The notes: generated from the sequence alone by a model not told the origin. A stretch of DNA of 64,000 nt from JABFSA01 sp963827515 (GCA_963827515.1 CAWHBF010000034.1:19493-83492); one strand, 5' to 3'; counted from the stretch's first letter, positions 16,779 through 26,148 are shown. Numbers and translations: made by a program.

Positions 16779-17333
16779 TCACCGGCAATTCGGTGGCAAG
16801 ACGCCGGACCCGATCCACTGACGCACAAAGTCGACGGCCGCCGTGTCACATCGTTGTCCATCGATGATCGATGGACCGAACGCGGCGCCCCCGATGGCAT
16901 GGACGAACCCGACGGCCGCGCCGCCTAGCGCGACGGATCCTACGGCCAGCCCGCCAACCGAGAAACCCAACCCCACTGCGGCGCCGCCCAACGCAAACAA
17001 TAGACCGAAGGAAGCCCCACCGATGGTCACAAGACCACACGCGAGACCAGCGATCGCCACACCCCCTACCGCCACGTTCCCAATGGCAATAATTCCCTTG
17101 GCTACTCTCGGACGCATTGTGACCGGGTCGATACCTGCGCAAACGTGAACCAGCGGCCACCCGCCGATGGCGATACTCGACCGGTACTCAAATCCCAGAA
17201 CCGCTCGTTGCTGGGAGCACGTCCGGCACACAAGCCGCGGCGTGTCGCTGCCCACACACTCGCGGCAGAGAGCCTTCTGACACACGGAGCAGAGGCCCAC
17301 GGCCGCAGAACGATCGTGGACGAAACAATTCAT
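16779..17333 (-). CDS. B-box-type zinc-finger membrane protein (cassette gene)
   Basis: 184 residues from the ATG at 17333, just inside the preceding attC. N-terminal metal-binding pattern C-x3-HD-x7-C-x2-C-x4-C-x2-C (residues 3-36; last motif CRTC) resembles the B-box zinc ribbon found ahead of bacterial membrane domains. Residues ~65-160 are a long run of short Gly/Ala-rich hydrophobic repeats of the form [AV]-[IV]-G-G-x-[AS]-x-G (for example 'GGVAIAGLACG'), which could make several membrane passes. Function unknown. Confidence 0.65.
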   Translation of the reverse strand: MNCFVHDRSAAVGLCSVCQKALCRECVGSDTPRLVCRTCSQQRAVLGFEYRSSIAIGGWPLVHVCAGIDPVTMRPRVAKGIIAIGNVAVGGVAIAGLACGLVTIGGASFGLLFALGGAAVGLGFSVGGLAVGSVALGGAAVGFVHAIGGAAFGPSIIDGQRCDTAAVDFVRQWIGSGVLPPNCR

Positions 17334-17349
17334 TGGTCCTCCAATGGCA

Positions 17350-17439
17350 GTCGAACGCTCGCGCTCAGCCGCGGCCGAATTCGAATCGTTTCTTTGACTC
17401 GTTCGCGTGCCGGCCGACGGCTGCAGCACGGTGTTCGGC
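17350..17439 (-). other. attC site
   Basis: 90 bases, GTCGAAC to GTTCGGC. Inner arms CGCTCAGCCGCGGCC and GGCCGACGGCTGCAGCAC pair with an extra G. The end cores match each other, not the consensus T/A pairing, so it is divergent. Confidence 0.7.
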
Positions 17440-17485
17440 TGCTGGGCTGGTTGTGCCGCCGAAACGTGCTTCGAGCAATTCAGTC

Positions 17486-17965
17486 CTACTGTTTAAGCCA
17501 GACGACCGTGTTGTTGATCTTCTGACCTTGGGGGTTCATGCCTGTCGTCGTCTGGGTTCGCGACTTCCCATCCTTGGCATACACCCATCGAGAGACCGTG
17601 GTGACCTTTCCGTCCTTCTTGTTCGTCTGCTCGAAGGTGAGGTTATCGATGCTTTTCATCGCAGTGGTGTCGCGGCTCGGATCGCCCTTGACCGGGACGT
17701 CCTGACCGTCGTAGGTCGCGGTGTATTCGTAGTGCAGCGGCTTCCCCGTGTTGTCGACGACATCGACAACGACATTGAGGCCTTTGCCGGCAGCACTCGC
17801 CTTGACCGCGACACTCTTAGGCGCTAGGTTTGCCGGGTTGTACTTCGATTGAGAGAGATCCACTCTCCATGAACCCACGCCGGGGTCTTGCGCGTAGGCA
17901 GCAGCCGAGAGAGCAAGCAGGAATCCCCATGCGAAACAAACCACGGCGAAGGGTCGTTGTTTCAT
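17486..17965 (-). CDS. small exported protein (cassette gene)
   Basis: 159 residues from the ATG at 17965, preceded by GGAGGT with a 4-base gap. Signal peptide residues 1-25 ending AYAQD. The mature protein begins VGSWRVDLSQSKYNP and contains YEYTATYDGQDVPVKGDP and a Trp-Val-Tyr segment, a pattern of exported acidobacterial proteins of unknown function. Single gene between two attC sites. Confidence 0.7.
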   Translation of the reverse strand: MKQRPFAVVCFAWGFLLALSAAAYAQDPGVGSWRVDLSQSKYNPANLAPKSVAVKASAAGKGLNVVVDVVDNTGKPLHYEYTATYDGQDVPVKGDPSRDTTAMKSIDNLTFEQTNKKDGKVTTVSRWVYAKDGKSRTQTTTGMNPQGQKINNTVVWLKQ

Positions 17966-18006
17966 TGCTACCTCCAACTGTTCAGAACCACATTTTCACT
18001 CGAGCA

Positions 18007-18082
18007 GCCCAACGTCAGTGCTCACCCGCGGCTCCCGCGCACGATCGCGTCGGCGGCCGTCTCGGTGCAGCACGTGTTGGAC
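18007..18082 (-). other. attC site
   Basis: 76 bases, GCCCAAC to GTTGGAC. Inner arms GTGCTCACCCGCGGC and CGGCGGCCGTCTCGGTGCAGC. Confidence 0.75.
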
Positions 18083-18104
18083 CGCACGTCCAAGTCCTTG
18101 GCCG

Positions 18105-19424
18105 TCAGTACCTCTGGTTGATCCACGCCGAAGCGTAGTCGAAGAAGTTCTTCACGGTATTCGAGTACTGCCCCGGAGTTGTCTCGCACGGGATGCATGG
18201 CGTCTGCCCATGAGTCGCGCCTTCAATCACGACGAAGTCTTTGTCCTTGCTCTTGGCCAGCTCATAGTGCGTCTCGTTGAAGCGAAGGTAGTTGTTGCCT
18301 CCCATGGCTGTGACCAGCAGGGGAACGGAAATGGCCTGCACCGCGCACGGGACAGAGTTGTTGGTGGAGCACCAATCGATGCCGACCATGGAGTCCTTCG
18401 CCCGAATCGCGTAGGCACTCAAGAAGGAGCGGAGGGTCAAGAACAGTGCGCCTTGAGCGAGACTCGAACTCTGGGCGAGCAGTTCGGGTTGTGCGGGCCG
18501 CACGCTCTCCACGACCTGACGAACGATCATGCCGTCGTTCCTGAGCAGTTTCTGAGGATGCGCGGTCGTGTGATGGATGCTTGGGTCCAGCAGCATGAGT
18601 TCGGCGCTCTCCGCTCTTGCGACAACAAACGCGTCGTCGTCGGAAAACCGCCCGGCCCCGTTCTCGACCTCGCGTAGTCGAGCCTGGGCAAGCTCGATCA
18701 GGCCGTTCATCCTTGCGGCCTGGGCGGCAGCGTACGCCTTCTGGAAGGTCTCGGTGTATTTCGACGCCCCATTCGGATTGAATCCGTTCTTGACGCTGAA
18801 GGGGTCGAGGGCCGGGTCGATCTGCGCGCGAGCGTTCTGCCCAAGAATCGCGGCGTCGTTTGTCACCGCGCCGTTTACGCGACGAAGGGCACTGGCGGCG
18901 TTGCCTGGATTGGTGTCGACCAGAATCAGACCGTCAGCGGCGGGGAGCTTGTCGAGCGCGTCCCCACATTGGATCAACTTCTTGGCGCCTCGGCAGTAGC
19001 TCGTGCCGTTCTCCGCGACCGCCTGATAGAAACTGGTCGTGGCGCCACCACCGCTCCATCCCCACAAGAGAACCTTGGTTATGCCCGGTTGTCCTCGCAG
19101 GAAGGTCACGCCCGACTTGACGTCTAACGCATTGTCTTCCCACCGTACCAGGGCTTCATTGTTGTCAGAGCGAGGATTCATGCACAGCACGAGGAATCCC
19201 CTTTTCGCCAATTCAGTGCAACCGAGATATCCCAAGTAGTTCGAGGTGCGATGAGTTGCCAGAATCGCAACGTGTGGCGCCTGGCCAGAATCTGGCGCAT
19301 AGAGAGCGCCCTTCACTGACCTTGGCGAGAACTGGATATATCGGGGATTGCTTTGAGCCAGCACTTCGGTCGAGAACACGACTTGCAAAATCAGAAGCAG
19401 CGCCCAGGACGTTCCGGTCCTCAT
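18105..19424 (-). CDS. exported alpha/beta-hydrolase-fold protein (cassette gene)
   Basis: 439 residues from the ATG at 19424 (GGAGGT, 4-base gap). Signal peptide residues 1-23 (VLAQS). Alpha/beta-hydrolase features: VAILATHRTSNYLG, the nucleophile elbow LLWGWSGGGAT near residue 125, and a late His in VIEGATHGQTPC near residue 405. A cap of about 200 residues separates the elbow and His. Probably an esterase or lipase-like enzyme acting outside the cytoplasm; substrate unknown. Confidence 0.75.
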   Translation of the reverse strand: MRTGTSWALLLILQVVFSTEVLAQSNPRYIQFSPRSVKGALYAPDSGQAPHVAILATHRTSNYLGYLGCTELAKRGFLVLCMNPRSDNNEALVRWEDNALDVKSGVTFLRGQPGITKVLLWGWSGGGATTSFYQAVAENGTSYCRGAKKLIQCGDALDKLPAADGLILVDTNPGNAASALRRVNGAVTNDAAILGQNARAQIDPALDPFSVKNGFNPNGASKYTETFQKAYAAAQAARMNGLIELAQARLREVENGAGRFSDDDAFVVARAESAELMLLDPSIHHTTAHPQKLLRNDGMIVRQVVESVRPAQPELLAQSSSLAQGALFLTLRSFLSAYAIRAKDSMVGIDWCSTNNSVPCAVQAISVPLLVTAMGGNNYLRFNETHYELAKSKDKDFVVIEGATHGQTPCIPCETTPGQYSNTVKNFFDYASAWINQRY

Positions 19425-19467
19425 CACAACCTCCATACGCAAGTCCAATCTTGCCGCGAGTCCTGCG

Positions 19468-19540
19468 GTCTAACGTTGCGCTTCAGCGGCGGCGCTTCAC
19501 ATGCGCATCAAGGCCCGACGGCTGCAAGCGCTTGTTGGCC
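19468..19540 (-). other. attC site
   Basis: 73 bases, GTCTAAC to GTTGGCC. Arms GCGCTTCAGCGGCGGCG and GACGGCTGCAAGCGC with an extra G on the minus-strand 5' arm. Confidence 0.82.
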
Positions 19541-19562
19541 AGCCGAAGAGACATCACTGTCG

Positions 19563-20519
19563 CTATCGAGGTAGCCCAGCGATGTCAGTCCGTACCTTGT
19601 ACAGCGTCTTGCCGGCGGTCACATAAAGTGTCTTCATATCCGCCCCCCCGAAAGCGTTGTTTGTAATGAGGTCCTCCGCTATCGGAATGAACCTGAGCAG
19701 CTTGCCCTCAGGCGAAATCACGTACACGCCGGCTTTCGTATCGAGCGTCTCGGAAGTGCCGCGAAGCTGGTTCATGCCGGCCGACGCGTACAGATTCCCC
19801 TGGGTATCGATGCTCATTCCGTCCGCGCCTCGACCAGGAGCGAAATCGTAGAGAACCCGCATGTTGCGGACCGTACCATCCGGCTGCAAGTCGTAGCTAC
19901 GAATCAATCGCGCGCCGTCTTGCGCCTGATTGGATTCGACGAGGTACAACCTCCGGTCGTCCGGGGAGACTTGAATGCCGTTGGGGCGCTGGATGTCCGG
20001 CGCGGCGAGAATGCGCGCCAACTTACCCGGCCCGTCAATCCGATAAACAGCGGCACCATTTAGTTCGGTGAAGTAAAGCCTGCCCTTACCATCGATGGTG
20101 ACGTCGTTCGGTCCTATCAAGGGTTTGCCCTCATAGCTGTCGGCAAGCACCTCGAGCTTGCCTGTCTTCAAGTCTGTCCGGGTCAGCCGGGGCTTGCCCG
20201 TCACCTTCACTCCTGGTCGCTCGAACGTCGCGCCTTCGCACGCAATGAGCCGCCCCTGCGGATCGATCAGCAGACCATTGGCGGCGTTGCTGTTCTCACG
20301 ATACGTTGAGAGCACGGCGTCCGTACTCAGCTTCATGATCCGTTGGTTAATGATGTCGGTGAAATAGACGTTGCCTTCTCGATCCACGGCGGGCCCTTCG
20401 GTGAACGCCACCATCGTGGCGATCTCTGGCTGCTGGCCGGCGGCTGACCACGGCATCATTAGGCAGATGAGGAACATCGCCTTCGCGACAATCTGGATGG
20501 GACGGTAGGTCAAGCTCAC
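19563..20519 (-). CDS. exported SMP-30/gluconolactonase-like beta-propeller (cassette gene)
   Basis: 318 residues starting at GTG. Signal peptide residues 1-29. Propeller repeats with the SMP-30 pattern: FTEGPAVDREGNVYFTDI, NGLLIDPQGRLIACEG, GPNDVTIDGKGRLYFTEL, RPNGIQVSPDDRRLYLVES and ADGMSIDTQGNLYASAG. The Glu of 'TEGP', Asn of 'GPND' and Asp of 'GADGM' match the divalent-metal ligands of this family. Likely a lactone hydrolase. It is the first cassette after the 20.57 kb core site. Confidence 0.85.
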   Translation of the reverse strand: MSLTYRPIQIVAKAMFLICLMMPWSAAGQQPEIATMVAFTEGPAVDREGNVYFTDIINQRIMKLSTDAVLSTYRENSNAANGLLIDPQGRLIACEGATFERPGVKVTGKPRLTRTDLKTGKLEVLADSYEGKPLIGPNDVTIDGKGRLYFTELNGAAVYRIDGPGKLARILAAPDIQRPNGIQVSPDDRRLYLVESNQAQDGARLIRSYDLQPDGTVRNMRVLYDFAPGRGADGMSIDTQGNLYASAGMNQLRGTSETLDTKAGVYVISPEGKLLRFIPIAEDLITNNAFGGADMKTLYVTAGKTLYKVRTDIAGLPR

Positions 20520-20566
20520 GATGAGTCCTCTCTTTCAGTCGCTCGATCGACCCCAGGATGTCTGGC

Positions 20567-20745
20567 CAACTACTTCTTAAGTAGACCGCGGGAGCTTCCC
20601 GCCCTCGCAGCGTTCGTCAGCACGCCCGATAAGGGCCAGTTACCCGTAAACCCCTCGGCGCGCGAATGCTAACACGCCGATCCCTCGGCAACCGCGGGAA
20701 TCAAAGGCTGTGAAACAGCGTCTTTATGCGCTGCACTGGCGACGC
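20567..20745 (-). other. attI-like repeated element, copy A
   Basis: Begins with a core site (minus strand GTTGGCC at 20573-20567) and the hairpin CTACTTCTTAAGTAG, then a GCGGGAGCTTCCCGC inverted repeat, GCGAATGCTAACACGCCG and GGGAATCAAAGGCTG. These landmarks recur in the same order at 36466-36640. Only one half-site with no pairing arm is present, which suits an integration site more than an attC. attI identity is inference. Confidence 0.4.
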
Positions 20746-21067
20746 TGCGTGACCGGATTCCGGCGTAGAAGGTCGGCGGCGGGCGCGGTCCGCCTGAAGG
20801 CGGACACTACGAACACGAGGAACCGTCCTCTGTGCCTTGCTTGCCCGACGAAGCCGCAGGCGAAGTCGGGTGGCCCGTTGGGGAAGGTCAGGCCGGGTCG
20901 GTAACTCCTGGACCGCGCAGTGCGACGAGGATCGGTTTCCTCGTAGGCCGAACGGTGAGCCACCGATGCGGCCGTACCGATGCTAAGGATTCGTTCCGAC
21001 GGGTCGTGCGAAGGCCCACCGCCTCAATTGGAGTCGAGCCCCACGCGCATGCGCGAATCCTACCGCT
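20746..21067. other. gene-free stretch with repeat remnants and an ftr 3'-end copy
   Basis: Holds a GTAGTGTCCG-family palindrome (20787-20814), a short copy of the ftr 3' end (GGGGAAGGTCAGGCCGGG at about 20879-20896, also found at 36709-36726), and GAGGATCGGTTTCCTCGTAG at about 20928-20947, which has a near copy at 14048-14068. No coding sequence recognised. Confidence 0.6.
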
Positions 21068-21672
21068 CTATCTGATACTTCCAAGCCGAATCACCCCGCT
21101 TACCGCAACTCGCGGGAAGATCGACATTCCCTCCCACTGACTCTGGTCGGGAAGGCCAGCTGGAGATCCGCCTGCGCCCGAAGGCCAAAACGCGGTGTCA
21201 CCATCGCTGTCACCCCACCACCTGGCTGAAGGGCGAGGTAGCCCACGGTGAACCCAGGTTGAAGGCGACGGCCAAGGCCGCAGCAGTAGTCCACGTAGTA
21301 GTCCTCTGCTTTCGAGTGCAGACCACCAGCAAGGATTTGCCAGAACGGCGCAAACCGGACCGTAGGGTGCCAAGCGAATCGAAAACCGCCGAGACCCGCG
21401 ATGTCCCGAAAGTTGGGTCCGCAGCCTACGGAGCAGCCCGAATCGGGACCGTTGGACATGTCGAACTCACCCACGATGCTCCACCGTGGTGTCAGGGCCA
21501 TGCTCGCCTGAACTATTACGCCGTGTCTCGACCCGCTGACGTTCAGATACCCGACCGAGAGGTCAGCCTGATCGTCTTGAGCCGACGCTGAAGAAGTGCT
21601 GGCGACCAGACCGAACACCGCGATGGTCCCGAGCCGAAACGCTTGCCTCCTACGACGATTGTGCTGACGCAT
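21068..21672 (-). CDS. outer-membrane beta-barrel-type protein, one frameshift near the end
   Basis: About 200 residues from the ATG at 21672 (GAGGAG 7 bases upstream). Signal peptide ends SASAQ (residue ~32). Alternating strands follow: DLSVGYLNVSG, SRHGVIVQASMALTPRWSIVGEF, GGFRFAWHPTVRFAPFWQILAG, GFTVGYLALQPGGGVTAMV and GLRAQADLQLAFP. The frame then goes wrong; with one base added near 21140 it continues DQSQWEGMSIFPRVAVSGVI, a normal barrel ending. Probably a small porin-like or surface protein. Confidence 0.6.
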
Positions 21673-22795
21673 GGCTGAACTCCTCTCACCAGCCAATGCG
21701 CAAACTGAACCAGGAACGGCTCACCCAATCGGACAGGTCGAGTAGAACGCCAGTCCAAGCCAACCCGACACTGAAGGCGGACACTGCGAATAGGAAGGAG
21801 CCCCCTAATGCGTGCAGAGGCGCCGTCCTCTGCGTCTCTGAGCCTCTGTGGCTTGTTGAGAGTGACGTCACCTGACGCCGGTCTGGAAGCGATCAGTGAA
21901 CGACGGTCCGCCTGAAGGCGGACACTACGAGTAGCTGGTGCCGTCTAATGCGTGCAGAGGATCGCCAAGGATTCGCGGCTCCCCCCCCCCCTCCCCCCCC
22001 CCCCCTCCTCCCCCCCCATCTCGATGGCCTGCTGAAACGCCAACTCGCAGATGGGCCTTGGGAGGAACCACCTGACGCCCACTCGAACTTGTCACATCTG
22101 AACACCATGATTGAATCCGTTGCCGTCTAATCGCACTCGGCCAAGCAGCAGCGCGAATGGCGTCAGCATCGCGCCCGGACTTCTCGCCGCGCCGTCAGCT
22201 TCAGCCGAATGTCTCGAGGACCGGGACGGGCCTGGCTGAACCAACGACTTAAGAACCCCCTTCGCCATCAACTTATCGACCAACTCAAGGGGCCCATCCG
22301 ACCCCCCCACAGACGAAGAGAAGTCCGGATGAAAGTTATCTGAAGACTCAGGACTCACGCTGACCACCCTTTTCGATTTGGACGGCCCCCCCCCCCCCCC
22401 TCCCCCCTGGATGATCTCGTGAACTAAGGGGCCTGCGGGTGAGACGCTTGCTCGAGAATCCGAGGCATGGTGTCCCCCCCCCCCCGGGTTCCTGCAGCAC
22501 CACGACGAAATCGAGTACGGGATCAACTCGTGGAACGCTCTAGGCTGCAGAGTCTCCTCCTAGACCCCCCGGACCCTCCCCCCTCCCCCCGCCCTCCCGC
22601 CCCCCCCCCCCACCCCCCAGACCCGCAGTGCTAGAGAAGTCGACCTCGATCGGATGCCTCTGAGCGGATGAACGCGCCGTCCACCAATTGTCGCATCATC
22701 GCAATCAGCAGGCCTCGACAAGTCCGAGCCTGAAGCCAATGTTGTTCGGTTTACCCCCATCGTAGTGTGCCCCCCTCTGAACCACTCCCTCCCTC
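21673..22795. other. gene-free stretch with poly-C tracts and palindrome remnants
   Basis: No convincing coding sequence in any frame. Contains GTAGTGTCCG-family hairpins (about 21902-21933), a CTCTGCGTCTCTGAGCCTC low-complexity stretch near 21820, and four long cytosine tracts at 21981-22017, 22386-22407, 22474-22485 and 22565-22619. Confidence 0.6.
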
Positions 22796-22874
22796 CCCTA
22801 ACGATTCGGCTCACCCGCGCCGGCTGCGGCGCGCGAGCGACGCGGGCGGCGTCGGGTGCAGCCGGATGTTGGGC
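22796..22874 (-). other. attC site
   Basis: 79 bases, CCCTAAC to GTTGGGC. Arms CGGCTCACCCGCGCCG and CGGCGTCGGGTGCAGCCG with the extra G. Lies 11 bases after the repaired stop of the creatininase-like gene. Confidence 0.8.
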
Positions 22875-22885
22875 TGCCCGCAGGC

Positions 22886-23787
22886 TCAGTTTCCACGCAA
22901 CCGCCGCTGGGATGCCTGAAAGGCCCTCGCGGTGATGCCCGCGCGGTATCGGAAAGTTTCTGTCCGATCTCGATCGTCTTGCTGATCGGCGCCAGGTCAA
23001 CGCCATGCAGAGAGAACAGGCCAGCCTTGAGGCGCTGGTCCATTCGAATGAGCTTCGGATCCTGCACCGCGATCTGAGCCTCGTAGTAGATGTCGTCGTG
23101 AATACCATTGCGCCAGTCTGCCGGCCGATCCTGTGGCTGTCCGGGCGGAGGCGTGCCGTCGATTTGCGTGATACCCAACGACTTCAGGTAGTTGTAGCTC
23201 CATTGATCCTCGAAGTCGTACTCCCGAAGGTAATGAACGCGAGCGCGCTCACCGGACCACCTTCGGTTCAACGCTGCCGCTACGTTCTCCATGCCAGTCT
23301 GATTGCCGCCGCTATCGCCGAGCAGAACGATGTCGACGAATCCGTGGGCCTTGTAACTCCGGCAGATATCGCCGAGAAGGGCCTCAAATGTCGCCGCCTC
23401 GAGGCTGATGGTGCCCGAGTATTCCATGTGACCTGATACGCTCGGCTCAATGCTTCCCTCTGGAACAAACTTGACGATTGGAGCAATGAGCGCTCTCCCG
23501 ATCGCGCGCGCAATGGGCGGCAGGACCGTCTGGAGCACGTAGTTGTGCTTGCCGCCCGCCACGTATGGTCCATTCTGTTCAACCCCGCCAGTCCCAATGA
23601 TGATCGTCGTGGTGCCCGCGCGAATGGCATCTCGAATTTCCATCGATGTGAGCTCTTCGGCCCACAAGCTATCGGCCGCGTCGATCGGTCGAGGCGTGTC
23701 TGGAGGTAACCGGTTCTGAGCGGACGTCGTGAACGCGCCCGCAGCGAACACGAGACCCAAGAGTAGAGCACCTCTAGCGAATCGCAT
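22886..23787 (-). CDS. exported creatininase-family protein, C-terminal frameshift (cassette gene)
   Basis: About 300 residues from the ATG at 23787 (AGGAGG upstream). Signal peptide ends TTSAQ. Creatininase features: WAEELTSMEIRDAIRAGTTT, IIIGTGGVEQNGPYVAGGKH (Glu and His metal ligands), HMEYSGTISL, and LLGDSGGNQTGMENVA. The literal frame runs on through the attC site, but a one-base shift near 22958 gives YRAGITARAFQASQ and a TGA at 22886, just before the attC as in the other cassettes. An amidohydrolase acting on a cyclic amide is the family role; actual substrate unknown. Confidence 0.72.
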
Positions 23788-23839
23788 CACTTTCCTCCTG
23801 ATTGGCCTGGACCAGCTCCAGCTCCACGATCCTGGGTCG

Positions 23840-23938
23840 GCCCAACGTCTCGCCGCTCAGCCGCGAGCGACGCTCACAACCGCTTCGAATCAGCTCGTTG
23901 TCGCCGCGCCGCTCGACGGCTGCAGCGGCCAGTTAGGC
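23840..23938 (-). other. attC site
   Basis: 99 bases, GCCCAAC to GTTAGGC. Arms GCCGCTCAGCCGCGAGCG and CGCTCGACGGCTGCAGCGGC. The stop codon TAA of the SMI1/KNR4 gene overlaps its minus-strand R'' box, the usual integron arrangement. Confidence 0.88.
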
Positions 23939-24459
23939 GTCGGTGTCGAATGCCGAGTCGTCCTCGAGGCCGCGAATAAACGCCTCGAACGTTTCGGCGA
24001 CAAAGACGACCCTATAGTCCCACTCCTGATCGACATGCACCACTTGTGGCTCCCCGGTCGGCCCGCACGTCCGGTAGTCCAAGCAGACCATATCGTGCCC
24101 ACCGGACGGACAGGCGGCGAAGTACACACCAATGTCTGGGTAGCCCCATTCGTCGTGCCAGAACCGGCTCCCGACGTCGCCGCAGAGCGAGCACCGCTTC
24201 TCACCGCCGATGGAGTAGATGCCCGTGATGGCGATGTGGTTGTCCGCCCAGGAGGTTCGCTCTTTGGTCCTGTGGTTCCTCCGGCGCGGTATGCCGCCGT
24301 TCTGATACCGCATCAACTCGACGTAGGACGCGGGTAACGTGTAACCGAGTTCGCGCTCGACCTTCGCTACCGCCTCGTCCGTCAGCGAGGCACCGACGTA
24401 CTCGGCCAATGCGTATCCGACGGTTCCCAGAACTGTCCCAGATCGAAGCCCGCGAACAT
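23933..24459 (-). CDS. SMI1/KNR4-family protein, frameshift near the start (cassette gene)
   Basis: From the ATG at 24459 the frame gives MFAGFDLGQFWEPSD, and one missing T near 24411 joins it to YALAEYVGASLTDEAVAKVE and ELGYTLPASYVELMRYQNGG. The rest is typical: TSWADNHIAITGIYSIGG, GDVGSRFWHDEWGYPDIGV, DYRTCGPTGEPQVVHVDQE and FEAFIRGLEDD. SMI1/KNR4 proteins are frequent immunity proteins against polymorphic toxins and common integron cargo. Total about 175 residues. Confidence 0.82.
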
Positions 24460-24486
24460 TCCCCGCGTCACGGCACCCTCTCGTAC

Positions 24487-24570
24487 GCCTAACGTTCCAA
24501 TTGAGCCGCACGCCACGGCGACACGCTCGCACGGGGCAGCGGGCGCGTCGGCTCCAATTGGTTGTTAGAC
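24487..24570 (-). other. attC site
   Basis: 84 bases, GCCTAAC to GTTAGAC. Arms CCAATTGAGCCGCACG and CGTCGGCTCCAATTGG, a second arm family with the extra C. The TAA of the next gene overlaps the R'' box. Confidence 0.9.
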
Positions 24571-25201
24571 AGCGCTGCCTCGTTGCTGAAAAGCAGTCTT
24601 CCAACGCTCCGCTGGATCGTCAGATCGCACGGCCGTGTGATCGAACGCGCGAGGATTCAACGTACCGCCCGCCCACTGCAGCATGGCCGCTCGCTCTGGA
24701 TGTCGGCGATCGGAAATGGCTCGGAGGAACTCCGCGTACCCGACCGTACCGCTACGTCTTCTGGCGGACACGCACCCGCGCCACCGACGCAGCGCGGATA
24801 GGAACCCTCGTCGGAAGGAAGCAGTTCTTCAATTCCAGCGTGTGCTCCCAATCATCACCGAAGTCGTAGCGATATCTGACCGGGTCCGTTCCATACGTCA
24901 CGTACCGCGCGATCGGGATCTTCCGACCGGCCAGGCAGGGTCGCTCATCTGGTATTTCGTCATCGGGAATGCCAATTCGCTTCACCTTGCCGGTCTTCGA
25001 ATCAACGAGGATGAACTCGTGCAGATGGCAGTCCAGCCAGCCCATCGCATCCTGAATTGCGACGTGGAGATCCCAGAATCAGTACCCCTCGGGCACCTGA
25101 ATTCGACGCCAGACCAACGGATCCCGTCCTCGGAAGGACGATCAGGAATGGCACACGTGGTCGACTTTCGTGACCCGTCTCGGCTTCGTCGTCTTGGTCA
25201 T
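24565..25201 (-). pseudogene. plasmid pRiA4b ORF-3-like protein, degraded (cassette gene)
   Basis: Family segments in order: VWRRIQVPEGY, FWDLHVAIQDAMGWLDCHLHE, ARYVTYGTDPVRYRYDFGDD, WEHTLELKNCFLP, PRCVGGAGACPPEDV, GYAEFLRAISDRRHPE and AMLQWAGGTLNPRAF. Two in-frame TGA codons (before SSFRGRD and between VPEGY and FWDL) and two frameshifts (near 24790 and 24760) interrupt it. Start ATG at 25201. The number of lesions exceeds that in neighbours, so true decay is likely. Confidence 0.75.
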
Positions 25202-25223
25202 CAAGCTACTTGGTCGTTGCGGT

Positions 25224-25307
25224 GTCTAACGCCGACGAATGAGCCGCGCGCCTCGCCGACATCATCACACGAGACGAATGGCGCGCCGGCTCCGTTGGAT
25301 CTTAGGC
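25224..25307 (-). other. attC site, altered cleavage base
   Basis: 84 bases, GTCTAAC to CTTAGGC; the first base of the right core is C in place of G. Arms GAATGAGCCGCGCGCC and GGCGCGCCGGCTCC. Confidence 0.75.
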
Positions 25308-25997
25308 GGCATGGATGTTACGGATGAGATTTCGAAGCCCCAGTCGTGGAATCGGGATACGCGTAACGTCCTCAAAGGTAGCGTACCACCCCCGGTTGCC
25401 AAACAGGCTGAAGGATGCGGTCGCGATGACCATCGGATCATTCGGAGTATCGCTGGGCACTCGGTGCGGGAAGACGAGTCCCATCGCATGAGTCGCGACG
25501 AGATAGTACACATGGGACGCGGCCACCTCGGCATCGCTCCGACGACATTCGATGTCCGTGATGTGGATATCCTCGTGGCCGACGACCGCCGCAGCAACCC
25601 GCAGGTCGCCAGTCGAACTGCGGGCAAAGAGGAAGGTGGAATCGTAGCAATAGATGTCCCACTTCACCTCCATCTCCGGAGCCTTGAAGACGACGCCGTC
25701 AAGAGATGCCCCGTTGTGGGGGAAACGCAGAGAGGTAGCCACGTGAGTCGCGTCGGGGATTGGCCCGCCGATCAAGTCTTTTCCGTCGCTGCTGCGAAGT
25801 CACCCGCACTGTTCAGCGATTCGCCGATCGGAAGTCGTTGTGACCATTGTTCTGGTCAGGGGCTGACAATCGAGAACACGGACACCGAAGGGGTTCCCCG
25901 CACCTGGCTCATGCCATCGGAATGAAATGCCCTCGCCTCCACCTGGCAAGAATTGGCCCTTGCCGCCGGAGAACAGGTTCTTGAAGCGATTCCACAT
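25302..25997 (-). pseudogene. unknown cassette protein with one in-frame TGA
   Basis: The frame is open from ATG 25997 to the stop at 25302 except for a TGA at 25800-25802. N-terminal part: MWNRFKNLFSGGKGQFLPGG, NPFGVRVLDCQPLTRT. C-terminal part: LIGGPIPDATHVATSLRFPH, EMEVKWDIYCYDSTFLFARS, GWYATFEDVTRIPI. The two halves read as one protein of about 231 residues. No family named with confidence. Either a nonsense mutation or a base error. Confidence 0.55.
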
Positions 25998-26012
25998 CGT
26001 CGATAAGTTGTC

Positions 26013-26085
26013 GCCTAACGCCGCGCTTCAGCCGCGGCGCCATCATGATCGCAGCGGGCGCCGTCGGCTGCAAGCGCTGGTAGGC
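26013..26085 (-). other. attC site
   Basis: 73 bases, GCCTAAC to GGTAGGC (one mismatch to GTTAGGC). Arms GCGCTTCAGCCGCGGCG and CGCCGTCGGCTGCAAGCGC with an extra G on the minus-strand 5' arm. Confidence 0.85.
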
Positions 26086-26148
26086 GGTAGTCATATGTGA
26101 TTTCGAAGGTCGCGAACGGGCCGGTGTTGTTCGCCGAACGCCGCACAC

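Noticed and set aside
20600..20720. cassette promoter (Pc) in the attI-like element
   Set aside because: A minus-strand TTGCCG and TAGCAT pair is present but spaced only 14 bases, too short to support a promoter call.
22092..22526. 144-residue frame across poly-C tracts
   Set aside because: Gly runs come from the tracts, and there is no start context, domain or neighbour support.
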